Assembly: GCA_964588325.1 (NCBI GenBank)
Contig: CAZPOR010000010.1
Coordinates: 62,001 to 126,000, forward strand
Direction: 5' to 3'
DNA length: 64,000 nt
Source: Thiovibrio sp964588325
Lineage (GTDB): Bacteria; Desulfobacterota; Desulfobulbia; Desulfobulbales; Desulfurivibrionaceae
The position numbers and the translations under genes are program-made. This document shows positions 61,346 to 64,000 of the stretch, one piece after another (position 1 is the first letter of the stretch; each line of letters opens with the position of its first letter). Under the pieces are notes generated by a model. It ran no database searches and was not told where the DNA came from. It was given only the letters and a program-made list of their open reading frames with translations.

Positions 61346-62919
61346 TGGAAGAGAGCATTGTCTTGCCCCTGTTTCCTGTCTATCTGGTGGATTATCTCGG
61401 CGCCGCCGTGATGGTCATCCTTGCCTTTTTTGCGTTTTCCTATGCCCGGCGTCTCACAAAGCTTGAACCCAAGAATATCCTCTGGGCGTATTTTTTCTGG
61501 TTTTCCCTGGTCATGGTGGTGTTTTCCCTTTCCCGGGGCGTGGGGCATCTTTTGCCCTATGTTCTCAGGCTTGCCGGGATGCCGCAACTCTGGGACGAAC
61601 TCGATCCCTACAGCGGAGGGCTCAACACCATCGCGCTCTGCGGGGTGGCCATCCTCACCCTCCACTACCACAACACGGCGGTGCTTATCGAACGAGCCAA
61701 GGGCGATGCGCTCTCGCTGGAATTGGCCAACGAACGGCTTAAAGTAGCGCATGCGGATCTGTCCCGGTTGAATCAGACCCTGGAGCAGCAGGTGGAGGAG
61801 CAGACCCGCGACCTGCGGTTGTCCGAGGAGAAATTTCGCGGTTTCTTCGAAGGATCCAAGGATATGATCTATTTTTGCGACGCGGAAGGCAAAATCTGCG
61901 ACATCAACGAGAGCGGCTTGCAGTTGCTCGGGGTTGGCCAACGGCAGGATATTCTCGGCCAGCCCCTGGCCGAGTTTTTTTCCGACCCCCAGCGATGTGC
62001 CCAATACCGCGCGCAGCTTGGTTCGGACGGCCAGGTCAAGGATTTCGAGGCGGAGTTTGTCGGCAGGGAGGACGGCCCCTTGTATCTGATGATCACCGCC
62101 TCGGCCATTACGGACCGGGACGGCGAGCCCCAGGGGTACCAAGGGATTGCCAAGGATCTCACCCATTTCAAGAAGATGATGGAGCAGTTGGTGCACTCTG
62201 AAAAGATGACCTCGGTGGGCCAGCTCGCCGCGGGTGTTGCCCACGAAATCAATACCCCGCTCGGCATCATCCTCGGGTATGCCCAGTTACTGGAGGAGGA
62301 TTTTCCGGAGCAGAGCGAGGTGCACGAAACCCTGGGGATCATCGAGAAACAGGCGAAGATCTGTCGGCGCATCGTTGCCGACCTGCTCAATTTCTCGCGG
62401 CAGACCCAGGAGCATAATAAATTGTGCGGCGATCTCAACCAGTGCCTGGAAGAGGTGTTGGCCATTGTCAACCACACCCTGAACATGGACCATATTTTCA
62501 TCCACCGCTGCCTGGCCGAAAACCTGCCCAGCACCTGCTTTGACAACGAGCGGATGCGCCAGGTCTTTGTCAATCTGCTGACCAACGCCCACCATGCCAT
62601 CGGCAGCGAAGGGATCATCGGGGTGTGGAGTCGCTGGCATGAGGAGAGCGGGCAGATCGAAATCATCATCGGCGATTCCGGGTCCGGCATCCCCCCGGAG
62701 CAAATGGGCCGCATCTTCGACCCCTTTTACACCACCAAGGGGGTTGGCAAGGGCACCGGACTCGGGTTGTCCGTTTCCTTCGGCATCATCCAGGACCACA
62801 ACGGCAGGATAGAGGTCAAATCCCCGCCTGTGGAGCCGGAGCTTGTCGCCCTGGACATGCATACGACCTTTCATCTTTTCCTGCCGGTTATTGCCGCAGA
62901 TCAGGAAGAGGAGCGCTAG
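61345..62919 (+). CDS. Membrane sensor histidine kinase with PAS domain
   Basis: A 524-residue kinase. Three membrane helices in the first 115 residues (LVDYLGAAVMVILAFFAF; AYFFWFSLVMVVFSL; LNTIALCGVAILTLH), then a coiled coil, a PAS domain (FRGFFEGSKDMIYFCDAEG), HisKA with His300 in VAHEINTPLGIILGYAQLL, and the ATPase domain (DSGSGIP, GTGLGLSVSFGI). It probably phosphorylates the adjacent receiver and/or the NtrC-type regulator. ATG 61345 overlaps the upstream stop. Confidence 0.92.
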   Translation: MEESIVLPLFPVYLVDYLGAAVMVILAFFAFSYARRLTKLEPKNILWAYFFWFSLVMVVFSLSRGVGHLLPYVLRLAGMPQLWDELDPYSGGLNTIALCGVAILTLHYHNTAVLIERAKGDALSLELANERLKVAHADLSRLNQTLEQQVEEQTRDLRLSEEKFRGFFEGSKDMIYFCDAEGKICDINESGLQLLGVGQRQDILGQPLAEFFSDPQRCAQYRAQLGSDGQVKDFEAEFVGREDGPLYLMITASAITDRDGEPQGYQGIAKDLTHFKKMMEQLVHSEKMTSVGQLAAGVAHEINTPLGIILGYAQLLEEDFPEQSEVHETLGIIEKQAKICRRIVADLLNFSRQTQEHNKLCGDLNQCLEEVLAIVNHTLNMDHIFIHRCLAENLPSTCFDNERMRQVFVNLLTNAHHAIGSEGIIGVWSRWHEESGQIEIIIGDSGSGIPPEQMGRIFDPFYTTKGVGKGTGLGLSVSFGIIQDHNGRIEVKSPPVEPELVALDMHTTFHLFLPVIAADQEEER

Positions 62920-62923
62920 GAGG

Positions 62924-63304
62924 ATGGCGCAGATTCTGGTCTTGGACGATGTGCTGGACGCGGGGATTCTGATCCGGAGGATTCTGCAGAGGAAGGGGCA
63001 TGTGGTGCATGTCTTCCACGATGAGGACGAGGCCCTCCGGTTCACGGAAAAAAATCAGGTGGACCTGGCAATCCTCGACATGAACCTGCGCAAGATGGAC
63101 GGCCTCGGGGTGCTCTCCGAGATGCATAAGGTGTTGCCGCATTTGCCTGCCATAATGCTGACCGGGCTGCCCGATGCCGATATAGCCCGGCAGGCGTTTG
63201 CCCTCGGAGCGGTGGCCTATTGCGCCAAGCCCATCGACAAGGATCGGTTGGAAGAGCGGGTTGCCCAGGCCCTGTTGGGGGGGGGGGATCTGCCGGAGCA
63301 GTAG
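62924..63304 (+). CDS. Stand-alone receiver-domain response regulator next to the kinase
   Basis: A 126-residue receiver: VLDDVLDAGIL, phospho-acceptor LAILDMNLRKMDG, MLTGLP and CAKPIDK. Paralogue of the receiver at 56700. The C-terminal codons contain a run of eleven G (63277-63287), encoding GGG, so slippage would change only the last residues and the stop. It begins four bases after the kinase stop. Confidence 0.92.
   Translation: MAQILVLDDVLDAGILIRRILQRKGHVVHVFHDEDEALRFTEKNQVDLAILDMNLRKMDGLGVLSEMHKVLPHLPAIMLTGLPDADIARQAFALGAVAYCAKPIDKDRLEERVAQALLGGGDLPEQ
63277..63287. repeat. Run of eleven G inside the 3' end of the receiver gene
   Basis: Eleven consecutive G, 17 bases before the stop of the receiver gene. 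Length change would alter its C-terminal tail. Confidence 0.85.
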
Positions 63305-63307
63305 GAT

Positions 63308-63874
63308 TCACGCCCCAGGTTTGGCGGGGCAGGCAAGTTCCCGGAGGGGGATGCGGGTGGCGGGGTCCAGATGCTGCTCGCGGCACCAGGCCTGATTGAG
63401 TTCGGCAAGCCGGGTGTTGAACGGGTCCAAAAACAGGAGCTCTTCCGGGGCAAAACCATGGCCGTCCGGAAAATTCAACCCGCAGGCCGAGACTTCGATG
63501 GCTTCGCGTTCTTCATCCACATAGGCCAGGGGCAGCCCCTGAGTCCGGCAGATAACGGGGCGGGCCGCGTAGATGGTGCAGAGATCATCGATGAGCAGGG
63601 GGCAGCGCTCAGGATCTTCGGCACGATTGCAGTCAAGCCGCTCCCGGCTGGCTGCGGGGAGGGAGGCAATGGCTTCCCGCACGCAGGCCGCCTCAATGGC
63701 CAGCACGCTGAAGGGTTGGCAGCAGGAGGCGCAGCCCGGCCCGCAGGAAATGGCCCCGGCATGGAGCTGGGCGATGCGCACGATCTCCGCGTCAAGGGCG
63801 GCAATAAGTTGCTGGTATTCTTGGATGCAGGCCATGGTGCAATACAGATCATCGATACCGGCACAGAACTTCAT
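63308..63874 (-). CDS. YkgJ-family cysteine cluster protein
   Basis: A 188-residue protein with the CxxxCxxCC-type zinc/iron cluster motif: CGPGCASCCQPFSVLAIEA, then RCPLLIDDLCTIYAARPVICRTQG, and a late Cys (VSACGLNF). YkgJ-like proteins bind zinc or an Fe-S cluster; role unknown. The start may be 63874 (MKFCAG) or 63835 (MACIQEY); neither has a strong ribosome site. It converges with the receiver gene, three bases apart. 63875-64000 holds nothing recognisable. Confidence 0.8.
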   Translation of the reverse strand: MKFCAGIDDLYCTMACIQEYQQLIAALDAEIVRIAQLHAGAISCGPGCASCCQPFSVLAIEAACVREAIASLPAASRERLDCNRAEDPERCPLLIDDLCTIYAARPVICRTQGLPLAYVDEEREAIEVSACGLNFPDGHGFAPEELLFLDPFNTRLAELNQAWCREQHLDPATRIPLRELACPAKPGA

Positions 63875-64000
63875 TCTCGGATGGCGCGGGATATGCGCAT
63901 GGTCCAGGAACAGGAAGCGGTTGTTGCTCTGACGGGAGCAGGCCGATTCTCTCCCTTCCTCTTAATAATAAAGGAATCCTTCTTTTCCCAATAACCGTTC

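Overview
The window is one continuous stretch of a moderately GC-rich bacterial chromosome, most likely from a sulfur-metabolising member of the Desulfobulbales (Desulfobacterota, formerly Deltaproteobacteria). I infer this from four things. The tmRNA tag reads ADDYSYAVAA. There is a YedE/TusA/DsrE sulfur-trafficking locus (the YTD type proposed as a marker of sulfur disproportionation). There is an anaerobe-style oxygen defence set (desulfoferrodoxin, rubredoxin:oxygen oxidoreductase, ferritin, a rubrerythrin remnant, Fur/PerR). There is also a Psr/Phs-type molybdoenzyme next to DVU0298-like and other deltaproteobacterial proteins. No rRNA, tRNA, CRISPR array, phage or complete insertion sequence was seen.

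Layout: 1-5.8 kb holds the 3' part of a PilY1-type pilus tip protein with a cysteine-rich insert, a small secreted protein and a PilB ATPase, closed by a strong terminator. 5.8-6.8 kb holds smpB and ssrA (trans-translation). 6.8-13.2 kb (minus strand) holds an outer-membrane barrel protein and an rpsU-xerD-DHH/CBS/nucleotidyltransferase-M50 protease run. 13.4-17.5 kb holds an FAD-linked oxidase, Ddl and a receiver-PAS-GGDEF protein. 17.5-21.8 kb (minus) holds serS and a molybdenum-cofactor operon (HIT, mobB, mobA, moeA). 22-24 kb holds two convergent L,D-transpeptidases. 24.2-27.3 kb holds the TusA/DsrE operon divergent from a YeeE/YedE transporter. 27.3-27.5 kb holds a MITE-like palindromic element. 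27.7-32.4 kb holds a large hybrid sensor, a FliK-like protein and an MFS exporter. 32.4-36.4 kb holds an inositol-monophosphatase family enzyme and metY-metX-metW. 36.4-38.6 kb holds a BrnT/CopG toxin-antitoxin pair and a DmeF/MarR metal efflux pair. 38.7-42.6 kb holds an Rrf2-DUF4492-cydA-cydB-small membrane peptide operon. 42.6-47.6 kb holds an HDOD protein, a HEAT-like protein and the oxygen/peroxide defence genes. 47.8-53 kb holds a radical SAM protein, a lipoprotein, a YhdH-type reductase and an EF-G paralogue with altered G motifs. 53-63.3 kb holds a regulated sulfur-oxyanion-like island. 63.3-63.9 kb holds a YkgJ-type cysteine-cluster protein.

The most interesting system is 53.1-63.3 kb. 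A near-perfect sigma-54 promoter (59041-59055) reads into a TauE/SafE-type transporter split into two four-helix halves. The first half carries a secreted Ig-like domain of about 250 residues. Next come a stand-alone receiver protein, a molybdopterin oxidoreductase with no Tat signal, its four-cluster ferredoxin subunit and a tandem universal stress protein. No NrfD membrane subunit is present. Upstream lie an NtrC-family activator and, divergently, a histidine-rich membrane protein, a membrane histidine kinase and a second receiver that is a clear paralogue of the first. I read this as a two-component, sigma-54 controlled module for a sulfur oxyanion. The substrate is not shown by the sequence.

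The rest of the window fits this lifestyle. The mobA/mobB/moeA genes supply the molybdopterin guanine dinucleotide cofactor, the YTD locus moves thiosulfate or sulfane sulfur, and MetY assimilates sulfide. The bd oxidase, Roo, superoxide reductase and ferritin deal with oxygen at an oxic-anoxic interface.
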